From NCBI GenBank assembly GCA_003165615.1, contig PLWR01000211.1, forward strand, positions 4,060 to 16,735: DNA of 12,676 bases, read 5' to 3'. The first letter of the stretch is position 1; every line of letters begins with the position of its first letter. Positions 1 through 6,816 of this stretch are shown here, in pieces. A program made the position numbers and the translations under genes. Source of the DNA: Acidobacteriota bacterium (GTDB taxonomy: Bacteria; Acidobacteriota; Terriglobia; UBA7540). The notes under the pieces were generated by a model that was not told the origin of the DNA, made no database searches, and saw only the letters and a program-made list of their open reading frames with translations.

Positions 1-373
1 AGGGGCCGCCTGATAGGAAGGGATCCACAAGACTGCGCGGCTTGTTGGCCCGCAAATGCATCAGCAGGTCAACCGAGGGTATCCAGGCCGACCCCGACGC
101 TCCACTCGACCAATGCGCATATCCCAGTTCCCCGCCCAGGCCCAGACCATGGTATAGATTCACCTCGCCGCCGCCGCCGCCACCGTGCACGACGAAGGTA
201 GAGCCAGAAGACAATCCGTACGCGCCGTTATATGACCCACTACCAATACCAACAATACCAAAGAAGAAATAACCGTCGCCGCGAGGCTGATGGTCAGTAC
301 TCTGCGCCGCTTGCGCCAACGCCAACGTAGGGACCAGAAGCAGCCATGCTGCGGTGGCAATCAATCTCCTCAT
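1..373 (-). CDS. Outer-membrane beta-barrel-like secreted protein, N-terminal part (runs off left edge)
   Basis: The frame opens at ATG 373-371 and stays open to base 1, giving 124 residues with no stop, so the C-terminus lies outside the window. A strong Shine-Dalgarno (GGAGG at 380-384, 6 bases before the ATG) fixes the start. Residues 1-20 form a classical Sec signal peptide: RR near the N-terminus, a Leu/Ala/Val core, then an ALA-QA cleavage region. The mature part is rich in Gly, Ser and aromatics and alternates hydrophobic and polar residues (GYFFFGIVGIGSG, then LYHGLGLGGELGYAHW), as in small outer-membrane beta-barrels whose strands line a pore or anchor in the membrane. A run of six glycines at residues 64-69 probably forms a loop. 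No specific function can be assigned; a porin-family or OmpA-like barrel is the best guess from composition alone. Confidence 0.6.
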   Translation of the reverse strand, partial: MRRLIATAAWLLLVPTLALAQAAQSTDHQPRGDGYFFFGIVGIGSGSYNGAYGLSSGSTFVVHGGGGGGEVNLYHGLGLGGELGYAHWSSGASGSAWIPSVDLLMHLRANKPRSLVDPFLSGGP

Positions 374-546
374 GTTTCACCTCCATGGAATTCGTTCTTT
401 GCGAGCAGGCTCCGGAAAAATCCCATCCGCCAGCGAGTCATTTTTTGCGCACACGTACCCTCAGGCCGCGCAGCGCTTATCCGGCAAGCAACCAGGCAGA
501 GGAGCCGCGGGCCAACAATTCAAGAATGTGGATGGATGAGGGGGCG

Positions 547-2226
547 CTACGGTGCTTGCGCTCGCGGGCGGCCCATAAAGTGGCGGAGAAAGATGAGGCC
601 CAAACCCAGCACGCCGAGCAGGGTTACGCCCGCCCAGACGTAGAAGAGAAAGCTGGGCGAACCGGCATAGAGCAGGGCCTCGGTAAAGGTTCTGAAAGCG
701 TGGGGCGAAACGCCGGGCAGCATCTGCGTGGAATTCAAAAATTCCTGCATGTCACGAGTCTGCATCCCGTCGCCGTTTTGAATGGCGCTTTGGAAAATGT
801 ACCAGTAAGGGCGATAGGTCAGATAAAGCGTAACGGAGGAAAACAACATCCCCACCGCACTGGTCAGTACCACGATCGTCGCCACGGGCTTGGCGCGCTT
901 CGCCGCCAGCCGCGCCCGGCGGCGACTGCCCGCGATCAGGATCGATAGGGCAACCACCACGAGCCCGGAGAAGAAGAGAATCATGATCCCCGAAATTTCC
1001 ACTACCGCCGCATTCCGTTCGGAAGTATCCCGCCCAAAGGCCGATTCCCCAGGGAGCCCTCCGTGCTTTCCCTTGGCCGGATCGAATTTCGCCGCGAGAT
1101 AACCGAACAGCGCGGCTTCCGCCTGCATGCCCTCTTTCCCGGCAGACGCCTGGAGTTGACTGTAGGCCATGGCCTGAAGAGTTGTGCCCATCCCGTGTTC
1201 GCGGTTGGTGCGTCCCTCGGAATCGATCAACTGGCCAAAGCGCGCCACGGTCCAATATCTGCCGCGCCCCCCCTTCCAATCACCCTTCGCTTCGAGGTCT
1301 GCACCGGTGTTAAGAAGCGATTGGGCAAACCGCTGGGAATTCTCCAAAGCCGAGTCTGGCAAGTCGATCTGCTCTCGCGACTGCACTTCATACGGATCGT
1401 AGAACCCGTAGCGGGGCACGACCCGGCGATTGAGTTGCGCAATCCGGTCAAAATAATCGTCGAATTTGGGAGACTGGAACGCCGCCGCCATGGCTCTCTG
1501 CCACGCTTGCTCTTGTTCTTTCGTCGGCGGCGACCCACCGCCACGCTGAACATTCGCCCGGTGAATTGACTCCGCTGTAATCAAAGGAACAAGGGCATTT
1601 TGCGGATCCCATCGCTCCAGCTTCTCCACCCACTTGTTAGTCTCGCTAAGTTCCGGGTACCGCATGGCCACGACGGCGTAGACCCAAAGAAGGTTCGGGT
1701 CGAGGCGGACGGCTTCCTCCGCCAAGCGAGCGCTCTCACGGGAATCTTGGAGCCGCACCGCGCAGAAGGCCTCCCCCTCCGCGTCGTGCTTAATCTCTGC
1801 CTGCTTGGCAACGGCCACAAAACCCGGCTGAATATTTCCGGACGCGAGATGCCAGGGCTTGAGCGCAACCTTGAACGCCTGCCGGAATGGCGGGGCAGCG
1901 AAAAACAACAGGGCCGCGAGTATGCACGCGCAACCCATGGCGAGGGCCGCTTTGCGCAGGGTGGCACTGTTGGCGAAAAGCCCTCCGTCAGGAACATAAT
2001 CCTCCCCCCGCCGGCCCGGGATGATGAGGGAAACAAGGGCCTGTTTGGCGAGGACCCTCGAACTGCCGAGCGCCCACATGGTCCCCGCCCAAGGGCCTTC
2101 CACGAAGTTGAGCTCGCCCATCATCGCCCGGCCCCAGTCGCGTGAGGAGGGCGGGGCAATGCGAATCGCAGATTCCAGGATCACGGTCGCAGCTTGGCGG
2201 AGCTGCATATCCAGCATGATTCTCAC
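547..2226 (-). CDS. PadR-linked membrane protein with TPR-like segment, function unknown
   Basis: A 559-residue protein starting at GTG 2226-2224, which overlaps the padR stop by 4 bases (GTGA). ATG 2217, three codons in, is an alternative start. Order of parts: a cytoplasmic N-terminal region (about 10-70) with SSRDWGRAMMGEL and PWAGTMWALG stretches; a membrane segment at about 92-111; a soluble region of about 300 residues whose first part (150-205) reads as TPR-like helices (ARLAEEAVRLDPNLLWVYA); then three membrane segments at about 413-433, 449-470 and 526-549. From memory, similar N-termini occur in Acidobacteriota proteins encoded beside PadR regulators. The soluble part lies between membrane segments 1 and 2, so it may be extracytoplasmic. 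The coupling to padR suggests the two work together, perhaps in an envelope or stress response, but no enzymatic motif is visible and I assign no function. Confidence 0.8.
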   Translation of the reverse strand: MRIMLDMQLRQAATVILESAIRIAPPSSRDWGRAMMGELNFVEGPWAGTMWALGSSRVLAKQALVSLIIPGRRGEDYVPDGGLFANSATLRKAALAMGCACILAALLFFAAPPFRQAFKVALKPWHLASGNIQPGFVAVAKQAEIKHDAEGEAFCAVRLQDSRESARLAEEAVRLDPNLLWVYAVVAMRYPELSETNKWVEKLERWDPQNALVPLITAESIHRANVQRGGGSPPTKEQEQAWQRAMAAAFQSPKFDDYFDRIAQLNRRVVPRYGFYDPYEVQSREQIDLPDSALENSQRFAQSLLNTGADLEAKGDWKGGRGRYWTVARFGQLIDSEGRTNREHGMGTTLQAMAYSQLQASAGKEGMQAEAALFGYLAAKFDPAKGKHGGLPGESAFGRDTSERNAAVVEISGIMILFFSGLVVVALSILIAGSRRRARLAAKRAKPVATIVVLTSAVGMLFSSVTLYLTYRPYWYIFQSAIQNGDGMQTRDMQEFLNSTQMLPGVSPHAFRTFTEALLYAGSPSFLFYVWAGVTLLGVLGLGLIFLRHFMGRPRAQAP

Positions 2227-2531
2227 CCACTACAGAAGGCGGGTTGCCGCACCATGGAGTGCGGGCGCGCTTCGGCCAGCTTGGTCCTGGCCAATTCCAG
2301 TCCGTCCGACGTCAACCGATACGTGTGCCGCGGCGGGACGCCCTCTTCGGTCGTCACCCAACATGCTTCCAGCATTGAGTACTTTTCCAGACGCATGAGA
2401 ATGGGGTAAAGCGTCCCGGATTTCAGCCCAGTCTCGCGGCTCAGCTCGTAGCCGTAGCGCCAGTCGGTGGGCCGCTCAATAAACCTATCCAGCACGAGTA
2501 GGGTCTCGGGAGATATGCGAGGAATTTTCAT
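2223..2531 (-). CDS. PadR-family transcriptional regulator
   Basis: A 102-residue winged-helix repressor of the short PadR type, with essentially only the DNA-binding domain plus a short tail. The recognition helix signature YGYEL then TGLKSGTLYPIL.RLE occupies residues 27-49, and the beta-wing GVPPRHTYRLT residues 64-74. PadR proteins bind DNA as dimers and usually repress their own operon and an adjacent effector gene. Here the adjacent gene is the membrane protein whose GTG start overlaps this stop codon, so the two are almost certainly translated from one message. The start at ATG 2531-2529 has no Shine-Dalgarno; the bases just before it are TTCCCT. A good promoter sits immediately upstream with its -10 only 6 bases from the ATG, so the message is predicted to be leaderless. 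Family call is confident; ligand and targets beyond its own promoter are unknown. Confidence 0.93.
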   Translation of the reverse strand: MKIPRISPETLLVLDRFIERPTDWRYGYELSRETGLKSGTLYPILMRLEKYSMLEACWVTTEEGVPPRHTYRLTSDGLELARTKLAEARPHSMVRQPAFCSG

Positions 2532-2537
2532 AGGGAA

Positions 2538-2566
2538 AGTCTACTTATATAGAATGTCTTTGTCAA
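2538..2566 (-). promoter_or_regulatory. padR promoter, leaderless, with overlapping imperfect palindrome
   Basis: On the minus strand the -35 is a perfect TTGACA (2566-2561), the spacer is 17 bases, and the -10 is TAGACT (2543-2538, four of six consensus). Transcription starting seven bases past the -10 would begin on the A of the padR ATG. An imperfect 24-base palindrome at 2537-2560 (arms AAGnC and GnCTT around TTATATAA) covers the spacer and -10 and is a natural place for PadR to bind its own promoter. The promoter is well supported by consensus and spacing; the operator role is inference. Confidence 0.6.
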
Positions 2567-2723
2567 GCGCTTTTTCCACCATTGTTTTCTTGAGATTACT
2601 GGGTGGGGATTAACCCGCATTTCTCACCATGTCTTCGGGTTTACGGAGCGAAGGTGTGAAGTGGTGTCCGTCCTGGCGCAAGGAGCGAGCTTTGGAGTGC
2701 GGGCAGCTTGTTTTCGCTTTCCT

Positions 2724-2745
2724 TCCCGCAAGCTTGCTCGCGGGA
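2724..2745 (-). repeat. Palindromic hairpin 33 bases past the GH127 stop
   Basis: An inverted repeat with arms TCCCGCaAGC and GCTcGCGGGA around TT. On the minus-strand transcript the one mismatch becomes a G-U wobble, giving about nine continuous pairs with a four-base loop. It lies just downstream of the GH127 stop, so it could stop transcription or protect the 3' end. There is no U-run after it on the minus strand, so it is not a typical intrinsic terminator; an intergenic REP-like palindrome is an equal possibility. Confidence 0.45.
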
Positions 2746-2777
2746 TCTTTCCTGGACTCGCCCCATTGATCCTGCGG

Positions 2778-4685
2778 TTAATGTGGGCGGTTATTCCAAA
2801 TGGGTTGGCTGGGGTCGAAGCTTATGGGATCAATCCCGCGCATGGGCAACCAGCTTCGATAATAGTTCCCGTATGCCCCGGCGGTGGCAAAATCGCAGAG
2901 ATCGATCTCCCCGCCATTTACGGCTCTGACCTTGATCAGCACCCAAGGCTGAATGGAACGGTTGGTCGTTATGAGTTCGGGATGGAGAGCTTTGGCGTCG
3001 AGGTCGGGGACGGCATCGGGATCGAAAGCGTTATAAACCGGGTCGAAGGCCAGCAATAATGGCCCGCGATAGATGGAGGTCAATCCCCGGCATTCGCGCT
3101 CCCCCACCCAGTAGTGGAACGACATATCGAATTGCACGTTGATCGCATCGCCGTTTTTCCATTCCCGGTGCAGGCTCAGGTAAGCACCCGGTTGGGGGTG
3201 AGCAAGGTTCTTTCCGTTAATGCTCACACGAGTCTCCGGGGACCATGCGGGGATGCGCAATTTCAAATCGAATGCTTCGGGTTTAATGAGGCCGATCCGA
3301 ATGGAATCCTTGCCTGAAGCTGGATAATCCGTGGTTTGCTTGATGCTCAGGCGCTGGCCCGAAGGGGTGGCAGCCACAAACCGGGACGGGCCGTAGTAAT
3401 TGAGGGCCAACCCACTTTTTGACCGCATCAACGCCCATTCGGCCACCAGCCCCATGCCGCGCGGCCCGTTCACGGAGCAGCAGTTGAGGTCAGGGCTGCC
3501 GGCCCGGCATTGAAAGTTGATGGTGTGCGCCGCGGCTTCTCTCGTGCCATCCATGGGCGTGTTGTAGGTCCACCAATTCCCGGAGGGATTCTGACCTCCC
3601 AAATTGCCGTTGAACGCCGACAATTCAAGTTCATCCGCCACCTGCGAATCTCCCGTCATCCTGAGCATGGCCAGAGTCATGTCAATCCACGCGACAGTGC
3701 AGCAGGTTTCAATTTGTCTTTTGTTATAGGGATTCCCCGTGGCTTCTTCGCCGGAGGTGAAACCGCCGGTATTGTGGCGGTCGCCCTTCAGGATGCTGAA
3801 CCAGATCTGCGTGAACGCCTGGCGATATTTCGGATCACCGGTCACCAGGTACATATCTGCCATGCCGAGAAAATCGTGCACACTTTCCCAACGCTTGCCG
3901 GGAAACTCGAACATTTCTTTTCCCGCCAAGGCCATCTTCATATACTGGCCGGCCCCGGGCATCTCCCATTGTTTCACGATCCAATTCGCCATCGCCAGGT
4001 ATTGGGGGTTGCCAGTCACTTCATACAACTGCGTAAAGGCATGAATCACCGAGTAATTCATCTGCCCGAAGCTGGTGTCATTGGTGAATGCAAAACCTTT
4101 GTCAAGGAAGCTGTTGACCAGGAGGTCGGCGGCGCGAGTGGCGGCTTGCAGCGCCTCCTGTGAACCGAATTCCTGGCGGTACATCAATAGTGCGCGGATG
4201 GCCCAATAGTGCCCCCACATGTCCCATGTATTCGCCCCCGTAAGTCTCGCGGACTTGTTGAAAGGCCCCAAATATCCATCCGCACCCTGGCTGGCGATAA
4301 AGGCACGGACCACACGGTCGATGCTGGCCTTTTGCCGTGGGTCCTTCAGGATGCGGTAGCTGAGAATGGAAGCACAAAGGTATTTGCCAATGAATTCCCC
4401 CGACCAGGGGAGCAGATTTCGGCTGGGAGTGCGATCCCGGTCGTAGAACATTTCGACCATCGCCGGGTCTGCGCCCGGGACGCGAAGTTCCCAATTCTCC
4501 AGATTCGCCTTCAAGCGCTTCCCCAGGAACCCGCCAAATTCCAAGTCGATCTTCTGCGGCGACTCCAGCACCGGCTCAACGGTCAGGTTAGGGGAAGCGG
4601 CGCGCGCTGCACCCACCCCAGTCGCCATCGCCGCCACCATGCTGATGCTTGCAAGCCGGCAAAACCATTGACGCATCAGATTCAT
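2778..4685 (-). CDS. Secreted GH127-family (DUF1680) beta-L-arabinofuranosidase
   Basis: A 635-residue glycoside hydrolase of the DUF1680/GH127 type, which removes terminal beta-L-arabinofuranose from plant glycans such as extensin-type oligosaccharides. Family members have an (alpha/alpha)6 barrel with a catalytic cysteine held by zinc. The key residues can be placed: the acid/base Glu in SGEEATG (313 or 314), Glu326-x-Cys328 in ETCC, and Cys402-Cys403 in NCCSVNG. The spacing matches HypBA1 (Glu338, Cys340, Cys417, Cys418) closely. The barrel covers roughly residues 40-430 and the remainder is beta-sandwich. I chose ATG 4685 because it starts a clean signal peptide (MNLMRQWF to ARA-A, residues 1-29), implying a periplasmic enzyme; an ATG at 4727 adds 14 poorly fitting residues. 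No transporter or other glycosidase is adjacent, so substrate is uncertain; GH146 is the nearest alternative family. Confidence 0.9.
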   Translation of the reverse strand: MNLMRQWFCRLASISMVAAMATGVGAARAASPNLTVEPVLESPQKIDLEFGGFLGKRLKANLENWELRVPGADPAMVEMFYDRDRTPSRNLLPWSGEFIGKYLCASILSYRILKDPRQKASIDRVVRAFIASQGADGYLGPFNKSARLTGANTWDMWGHYWAIRALLMYRQEFGSQEALQAATRAADLLVNSFLDKGFAFTNDTSFGQMNYSVIHAFTQLYEVTGNPQYLAMANWIVKQWEMPGAGQYMKMALAGKEMFEFPGKRWESVHDFLGMADMYLVTGDPKYRQAFTQIWFSILKGDRHNTGGFTSGEEATGNPYNKRQIETCCTVAWIDMTLAMLRMTGDSQVADELELSAFNGNLGGQNPSGNWWTYNTPMDGTREAAAHTINFQCRAGSPDLNCCSVNGPRGMGLVAEWALMRSKSGLALNYYGPSRFVAATPSGQRLSIKQTTDYPASGKDSIRIGLIKPEAFDLKLRIPAWSPETRVSINGKNLAHPQPGAYLSLHREWKNGDAINVQFDMSFHYWVGERECRGLTSIYRGPLLLAFDPVYNAFDPDAVPDLDAKALHPELITTNRSIQPWVLIKVRAVNGGEIDLCDFATAGAYGNYYRSWLPMRGIDPISFDPSQPIWNNRPH

Positions 4686-4765
4686 TTTGAGCCCCCGGGC
4701 AATCGTGATGCTCACCACTGCGATCATGTAGAGAGTCTCAATTCGCTACTGATTTGATATCCGAA

Positions 4766-4794
4766 ATTGTAGATGAGCGGGCAGAGGAATCCAA
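4766..4794 (-). promoter_or_regulatory. Candidate promoter for the GH127 gene
   Basis: On the minus strand TTGGAT (4794-4789) and TACAAT (4771-4766, five of six consensus) are separated by 17 bases. Start of transcription would fall near 4759, about 75 bases before the preferred ATG at 4685. The -35 is weak (three of six). It lies in the 125-base gap behind the reductase gene, consistent with GH127 being its own transcription unit. Confidence 0.4.
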
Positions 4795-4852
4795 CTTCCC
4801 GGCCATGAGACTTGATCACAAACCGAATACATCCACGGGGAAAGACTGGGAC

Positions 4853-5623
4853 TTAACTGGCTTCCTTTTGCGGCGCCCAGTAGACTTCCCCGCGGATGGA
4901 TTCCCTGGCGAAGCCCCGCCGGCGCAGAATCCCTTTGCCATTTTCAATCATTTGGGGGTGACCGCACAGATAGACCGTCGTCTTGGGAGGCGCAAGATTG
5001 AGCTCATCGATGTATTTGCGCAGGACGTCTTCCACCCGCCCGACTTCGCCTTTCCATTCCGGGTCTTCCCAAGGGCGGCTGACGACGGGGATATAGCTGA
5101 TCCACGGGAACTCGTGGGCGAGTGCTTCCAATTCATCGCGATAGGCAAATTCCCAGGAGCGGCTGGCGGCTTGCATCACCACCAGCTTGGCGCTGGGATG
5201 TCTTCCCAGCCGTGCTTCGCGAGCCAGGGTGCGTGCCATGCTGACGTAGGGCGCAACACCCGTCACCGTGCAGACCAGGAGATGCTGCTTGTGACTGCTC
5301 TTGCCATCAAAGGTGAAAGTTCCCCTGGCGTTCCGCCGCATCAACAACGTATCGCCCACCTGCCGGTGGTAAAGCGGGGGCGTAACCCGGCCGCGCATCA
5401 CCAGTTCGAAGAAGAACTCGACCTCCGCCTCGTGCGGGCTCGAGCAGATGGAGTATGAGCGCTCCACCACCTTGCCTTCCTCCTCGATTCCCAGGACCGC
5501 ATACTGGCCCGGTTTAAAGGCAATAGGATGCTCGGGACGGACCCGAATGGACCACAAATCCTCAGTATGATCCTTGCGGAAGATAATCGTCGCTTTCTGA
5601 AACTTCTCGGTGGAAACCGTCAT
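4853..5623 (-). CDS. FAD-dependent ferredoxin-NADP reductase-like oxidoreductase
   Basis: A 256-residue single-chain flavoprotein of the ferredoxin-NADP+ reductase superfamily, exchanging electrons between NAD(P)H and a one-electron carrier such as ferredoxin or flavodoxin in the cytoplasm. The FAD barrel (about 1-108) shows GQYAVLG (39-45) and the flavin-binding RSYS (55-58). The NAD(P) domain (about 112-256) shows TGVAPYVSM (121-129) and CGHPQMI (220-226). A Tyr-Trp pair at 248-249 in EVYWAP resembles the C-terminal aromatic that covers the flavin in bacterial Fpr-type enzymes. There is no 2Fe-2S domain. The start MTVSTEKFQK at 5623 fits family alignments; an upstream GTG at 5671 would add 16 residues and has its purine run touching the start codon. 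A phenol hydroxylase-type or Hmp-type reductase domain is the alternative. Its electron partner is not encoded nearby. Confidence 0.85.
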   Translation of the reverse strand: MTVSTEKFQKATIIFRKDHTEDLWSIRVRPEHPIAFKPGQYAVLGIEEEGKVVERSYSICSSPHEAEVEFFFELVMRGRVTPPLYHRQVGDTLLMRRNARGTFTFDGKSSHKQHLLVCTVTGVAPYVSMARTLAREARLGRHPSAKLVVMQAASRSWEFAYRDELEALAHEFPWISYIPVVSRPWEDPEWKGEVGRVEDVLRKYIDELNLAPPKTTVYLCGHPQMIENGKGILRRRGFARESIRGEVYWAPQKEAS

Positions 5624-6182
5624 GCGAACTGAACTTGCCCCCTTCAATCGGTTTGCGGAACTGGAGCACACTCCTCAGAGAGCGGTGCGAGAACGCAACC
5701 GCGGAGGCTCAAGCTCCAGGTTCGTGGATGGATGCCCCACCCTTCCAGAATCTCAAAACTCCCGGCGTGGGTCAACTGGCGATAGATCGGTAATGGTGCA
5801 GTATGGTTTGTTGGAGCGGCGGTCATAAACAACGGCTGTCCAGATTAGCGAACTCTCCGAATGGTCCCCCCACATTTCTCTTTCTCCGCGCCCTCTACGC
5901 CTGATGAATCGGGGCAGATGGCTCGGAGGAGGTCGATTAAGGTACAGGCGCGACGGAAAGGCGAAGCCTTTCCGCGTCAGAGCCGCTGGCCAACACCCGC
6001 GCGATCAAGCGTAACTTGGAAAAGCGTGGTCCATAACCGCCAGATCTTGATCTCGGCGCTCCCTTCCCGCGTCAGGGCAGGCTTGAAGCGCCGCACAGCA
6101 AACTGCGCCATGGGCGAAAGATCGGCGGAAGGATCCGGCGGCACCGCGCCCGCTCATTGCCCGGGGAGCTCTGCCCCCATGA
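5624..6182. other. 559-base spacer without a credible gene
   Basis: Short open frames on both strands here are of low-complexity Arg/Ser/Pro composition and lack ribosome sites, so I do not call a gene. The spacer contains a weak promoter-like pair for the reductase on the minus strand (TTGACC at 5775-5770, GATTCT at 5752-5747, 17-base gap), a GATGCCCCACCC stretch near 5730 that resembles intergenic repeat sequence, and a perfect hairpin at 5954-5974. Nothing else stands out. Confidence 0.5.
5954..5974. repeat. Perfect 9-bp hairpin palindrome in spacer
   Basis: Arms CGGAAAGGC and GCCTTTCCG flank a three-base GAA loop (TTC on the minus strand). It is downstream of the small membrane protein and upstream of the reductase. 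No T-run follows on either strand, so a standard intrinsic terminator is unlikely. A dispersed REP-like palindrome, or a transcript-end stabiliser for the gene at 6183-6656, would fit. Confidence 0.5.
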
Positions 6183-6656
6183 TTAATGCGGCCGCACGAT
6201 GGTGGAGTAATGGTGGAATTGCCAGAAGAGAATTCCAACCCAGACCAGGCTCACAACCGTGGCGGCGGCAAAGGTCTTCCCTATGAACTTCTCGGTAACT
6301 TGTTTCCGCCATGCACGGGCGGAAAGAACTAGCAACGCCAAGCCCGTGAGGATGGCGAAGCCGGGCAGCGGCGTCTCAAAAGTACCCGATGGCTTTCCGC
6401 TGAGAAATCGGAGCAGTGCCGCGATATCTCCGCCGAATTCCCCGGTTAAAAAGCTGAAGATGAGCCAGAGGATGGGGGCAACAATACCCAACATATAGGG
6501 AAATTTATCGTCGCCAAAAAATACCATTACCGCGATGACCACGAAGATGGTCGATGTCACCAGTTCGTAAACGAAAAACTGGGGAACGGAAAAAGCACCG
6601 GCAACTACAAGAACCAAGGTCAGGAAGGCAGCAAGAAACACCCCTCGGTCAGACAT
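6183..6656 (-). CDS. Small multi-pass membrane protein, function unknown
   Basis: 157 residues, with the start at ATG 6656-6654 set by a clear AAGGAG (6664-6669) seven bases upstream. A longer in-frame reading back to 6827 exists but its extra residues are hydrophilic, Arg/Pro rich and cover the leader. Hydrophobic segments are visible at about 5-24, 26-47, 53-71, 98-113 and 127-146, so four or five membrane spans are likely. A GDDK turn (48-51) and a short loop with FETPLPGF (93-100) separate the spans. No catalytic or ligand motif is evident and I do not recognise the family. It has its own promoter-like site and a leader of about 145 bases, and is flanked by long non-coding spacers, so it is probably monocistronic. 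Confidence 0.8.
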   Translation of the reverse strand: MSDRGVFLAAFLTLVLVVAGAFSVPQFFVYELVTSTIFVVIAVMVFFGDDKFPYMLGIVAPILWLIFSFLTGEFGGDIAALLRFLSGKPSGTFETPLPGFAILTGLALLVLSARAWRKQVTEKFIGKTFAAATVVSLVWVGILFWQFHHYSTIVRPH

Positions 6657-6663
6657 AATCGCA

Positions 6664-6669
6664 CTCCTT
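6664..6669 (-). promoter_or_regulatory. Ribosome binding site deciding the start of the 6183-6656 gene
   Basis: AAGGAG on the minus strand, seven bases before ATG 6656. It rules out the longer in-frame reading that begins at 6827, which lacks such a site. Confidence 0.75.
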
Positions 6670-6704
6670 AAGTTAGCGCTTGGATCGAACCTCGCGCCGC
6701 CTCG

Positions 6705-6745
6705 CTGCCGGCTCCATCCCCTCGGCAGAGGAGAAAGTGCTGCCG
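6705..6745 (-). promoter_or_regulatory. Possible alternative stem-loops in the leader of the small membrane protein
   Basis: Read on the minus strand, three segments occur in order: CGGCAG (6745-6740), CTGCCG (6728-6723) and CGGCAG (6710-6705). The middle one can pair with either neighbour, with loops of 11 or 12 bases, so the two hairpins exclude each other. The downstream one can be extended by a CCT/AGG helix past a two-base bulge. This is the layout of a switching leader, but six-base pairings arise easily by chance, so the call is tentative. Confidence 0.2.
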
Positions 6746-6807
6746 GCCGCATGGCGTCACTGATTTTATTGGCCGCAATTCGAATCAGACTACGGTAAAG
6801 CGGCGCA

Positions 6808-6816
6808 AGTATACCA
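6808..6816 (-). promoter_or_regulatory. Extended -10 promoter for the small membrane protein
   Basis: The minus strand reads TGGTATACT: a five-of-six -10 hexamer (TATACT, 6813-6808) preceded by the TGn extension. No good -35 lies 16-18 bases upstream, as is usual for extended -10 promoters. Transcription would start near 6801, leaving about 145 untranslated bases before ATG 6656. Confidence 0.45.

Larger units (their letters stand above)
2532..2777. other. Non-coding spacer between padR and the GH127 gene
   Basis: I see no credible gene on either strand in these 246 bases. The right side carries the padR promoter. The middle (about 2600-2640) holds GGATTAACCC and a GCATTTCTCACC stretch that looks like generic intergenic repeat material. 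At 2691-2722 there is TTTGGAGTGCGGGCAGC followed by a weak return arm, like a decayed stem-loop repeat, and a cleaner hairpin follows at 2724-2745. The spacer also contains the end of the GH127 transcript, but no hairpin here is followed by a T-run on the minus strand. Confidence 0.5.

Noticed and set aside
3510..4163. Plus-strand open frame of 217 codons inside the GH127 gene
   Set aside because: It lies wholly antisense to a gene with clear catalytic motifs and has no recognisable family of its own.
4754..5458. Plus-strand open frame of 234 codons opposite the reductase gene
   Set aside because: It mirrors the coding strand of a gene with FAD and NAD(P) motifs and shows no family resemblance.
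5861..6286. Plus-strand open frame of 141 codons in the spacer before the small membrane protein
   Set aside because: Low-complexity Arg/Ser/Pro composition, no ribosome site, and it runs into the antisense of a supported gene.
6682..6691. GGTTCGATCC (minus strand), like a tRNA T-arm
   Set aside because: No matching 5-bp T stem, acceptor stem or anticodon arm can be formed around it.
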